Origin: Pseudomonadota bacterium
GTDB taxonomy: Bacteria > Pseudomonadota > Gammaproteobacteria > Xanthomonadales > Xanthomonadaceae
DNA length: 6,890 nucleotides
Assembly: GCA_023453655.1 (NCBI GenBank)
Contig: JAEXTE010000225.1
Span: forward strand, 1-6,890
Direction: 5' to 3'
Part shown: piece by piece, positions 5,831 through 6,890 of the stretch
Layout of the letters: each line of letters starts with the position of its first letter
Numbering within the stretch: the first letter of the stretch is position 1
Program-made: the position numbers and the translations under genes
Notes under the pieces: model-generated
Told to the model about the DNA's origin: nothing
The model's input: the letters and a program-made list of their open reading frames with translations, nothing else
Databases searched by the model: none

Positions 5831-6889
5831 TCAGGGTAGCCCCAGCGCCGCCGCCACTTCGGCCCAGTCGCGATCGCGTCCCGGACAGGCGAAGCGGTAG
5901 CTGATTTCGCGCCGGTATGGCGTCCCTGGGCGCAGGATCGCGCTCGGGAACGCCGGCTGGTTGGGTGCATCGGGATAGTCCTGCGGCTCCAGGCACAGTC
6001 CGTCGCCCAGGCCCGGATGCTGGCGCGCCAGGGCCTGCCCGCCGTAGAGCTGCACGGCCGGCGCGTCGCAGTCGATGCGCATGGCCACGCCGCTGTGCGG
6101 CGAATACAGCGCCGCGACATGCGTGTGCCCGGCCTCGAGCACCAGGCAGTGGTCGTAGCCCCCGGCGATGGCGATCTGCGGATCGTCCGCCTCCATCCGC
6201 GCCTGCAGCGGGGCCGCCTCGCGGAAGTCGAACGACGTGCCCGCCACCGGCTGCACATGCCCCAGCGGAATCAGGTCCGGCGCCACCGGCAGCACGCCGG
6301 CAGCCGGCACCTGCAGCAGCTGGCGGCCGGCAGGCACGCCGCGATCGCCCGCGAGGTTGAAGTAGGGATGGTGGGTCGGGTTGAAGGGCGTGGCGGCGTC
6401 GACCGAGGCCTCGAACACCAGCCGCAATGCATCGCCGTCGACCCGGTAGCGCGCGGTGACATCGAGATTGCCCGGATACCCTTCCTCGCCCGCCGGCGAA
6501 CGGTAATGCAGCGCCAGCGCATCGGCGCGATGTTCGACGACCCGCCAGATCCGCCGCCCGAAGCCGAGCATGCCGCCATGCAGGTGGTTGCGGCCTTCGT
6601 TGGCGGCCAGCACGTGCGCCTGCCCGTCGAGGCTGAAGCGCGCGCCGCCGATGCGGTTGCCGTAGCGGCCGACCAGGATGCCGAGGAAAGCGGGATCGTC
6701 GTAGTAGGCCTGCGCGTGCGGCAGTCCCAGCACCGCATCCACCGGTCCGCCGGCGCCGGGAACGCGCAGCCGCGCGAGGATGCCGCCGAGGTCGAGGATC
6801 TCGGCGTGGAGGCCGTCCTCCTCGCCGATGCAGTGCGCGCGCACGACGCGCCCATCGGCAAGACTGCCGAACGATCGGATCCTGTCCAC
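5831..6889 (-). CDS. galM: Aldose 1-epimerase (mutarotase); start at the window edge
   Basis: Interconverts alpha and beta anomers of aldoses, supplying the anomer that the neighbouring 1-dehydrogenase uses. The 352 visible residues equal the usual family length, so the GTG at 6889 could be the true start. Its ribosome site would lie outside the window, and a slightly longer N-terminus is possible. Landmarks in order are FGSLADGR (7-14), VGRYGNRIGGARFSLDG (73-89), NHLHGG (101-106) with substrate-binding His104, and NPTHHPYFNL (170-179) with His174 as the expected catalytic acid. GGYDHCLVLE (243-252) has Asp246, and LCLEPQDYPDAPNQP (298-312) has Glu301 as the expected catalytic base. All active-site positions known from GalM enzymes are present, so an active enzyme is expected. 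I see no signal peptide at the visible start. The dehydrogenase gene starts 86 bases after its stop on the same strand. The preferred sugar (galactose, arabinose or xylose) cannot be told apart from sequence. Confidence 0.92.
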   Translation of the reverse strand: MDRIRSFGSLADGRVVRAHCIGEEDGLHAEILDLGGILARLRVPGAGGPVDAVLGLPHAQAYYDDPAFLGILVGRYGNRIGGARFSLDGQAHVLAANEGRNHLHGGMLGFGRRIWRVVEHRADALALHYRSPAGEEGYPGNLDVTARYRVDGDALRLVFEASVDAATPFNPTHHPYFNLAGDRGVPAGRQLLQVPAAGVLPVAPDLIPLGHVQPVAGTSFDFREAAPLQARMEADDPQIAIAGGYDHCLVLEAGHTHVAALYSPHSGVAMRIDCDAPAVQLYGGQALARQHPGLGDGLCLEPQDYPDAPNQPAFPSAILRPGTPYRREISYRFACPGRDRDWAEVAAALGLP

Positions 6890-6890
6890 A

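Noticed and set aside
4875..5900. A 341-codon plus-strand frame opposite the aldose dehydrogenase
   Set aside because: It crosses the gene, the intergenic gap and the galM end without any family features. The minus-strand protein has a complete set of Gfo/Idh/MocA motifs.
4818..5996. N-terminally extended version of the aldose dehydrogenase (392 residues)
   Set aside because: The extra 84 residues overlap galM in another frame and look unlike any domain. The family starts right before the AIVGVGKI block, and a good ribosome site supports 5744.

Overview
The window is a stretch of very G+C-rich DNA (about 70% by eye) with tightly packed genes, all read from the minus strand. GTG and TTG starts are common, and codons end almost always in G or C. 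It looks like chromosomal DNA of a high-GC proteobacterium. A Xanthomonadaceae-type organism (Lysobacter, Luteimonas or Pseudoxanthomonas-like) is my best guess. That guess rests on the gene set, a lipoprotein-type sugar-binding protein and a LacI-family operator close to the Xanthomonas 'xyl-box'. The taxonomic call is inference only.

In transcription order (right to left) the layout is as follows. (1) An aldose 1-epimerase, galM-type, occupies 6889-5831; its start lies at the window edge. (2) A Gfo/Idh/MocA-family aldose 1-dehydrogenase, resembling the L-arabinose/D-galactose 1-dehydrogenase of Azospirillum, occupies 5744-4818. (3) A 120-base gap contains an unusually AT-rich island that may be a promoter or operator region. 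(4) An AraD1/GguC-type member of the fumarylacetoacetate hydrolase fold, a likely 2-keto-3-deoxy-pentonate dehydratase, occupies 4697-3690. (5) An alpha-ketoglutaric semialdehyde (2,5-dioxovalerate) dehydrogenase occupies 3603-2164. (6) A gap with a strong GC hairpin and a LacI-type operator-like palindrome follows. (7) A YtfQ-like sugar-binding lipoprotein occupies 2081-1107. (8) A YtfR-like sugar ABC ATPase occupies 979-1 and is cut by the left edge; the permease genes would be expected beyond it.

Together these genes fit non-phosphorylative oxidation of a pentose, most likely L-arabinose. The sugar is imported by a YtfQR-type transporter and its anomers are equilibrated by the mutarotase. 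It is oxidised at C1 to the lactone, and after steps not present here (lactonase and aldonate dehydratase) the 2-keto-3-deoxy acid is dehydrated to alpha-ketoglutaric semialdehyde and oxidised to alpha-ketoglutarate for the TCA cycle. The sequence does not establish the sugar; D-xylose, D-galactose, D-fucose or furanose forms are possible.

There is no sign of mobile elements, CRISPR, phage, tRNA or rRNA. I see no gene outside known families. The parts most worth a second look are the operator, the intercistronic hairpins and the lipid-anchored binding protein. No gene-free stretch exceeds about 130 bases. The long open frames on the plus strand are antisense shadows of the high-GC genes.
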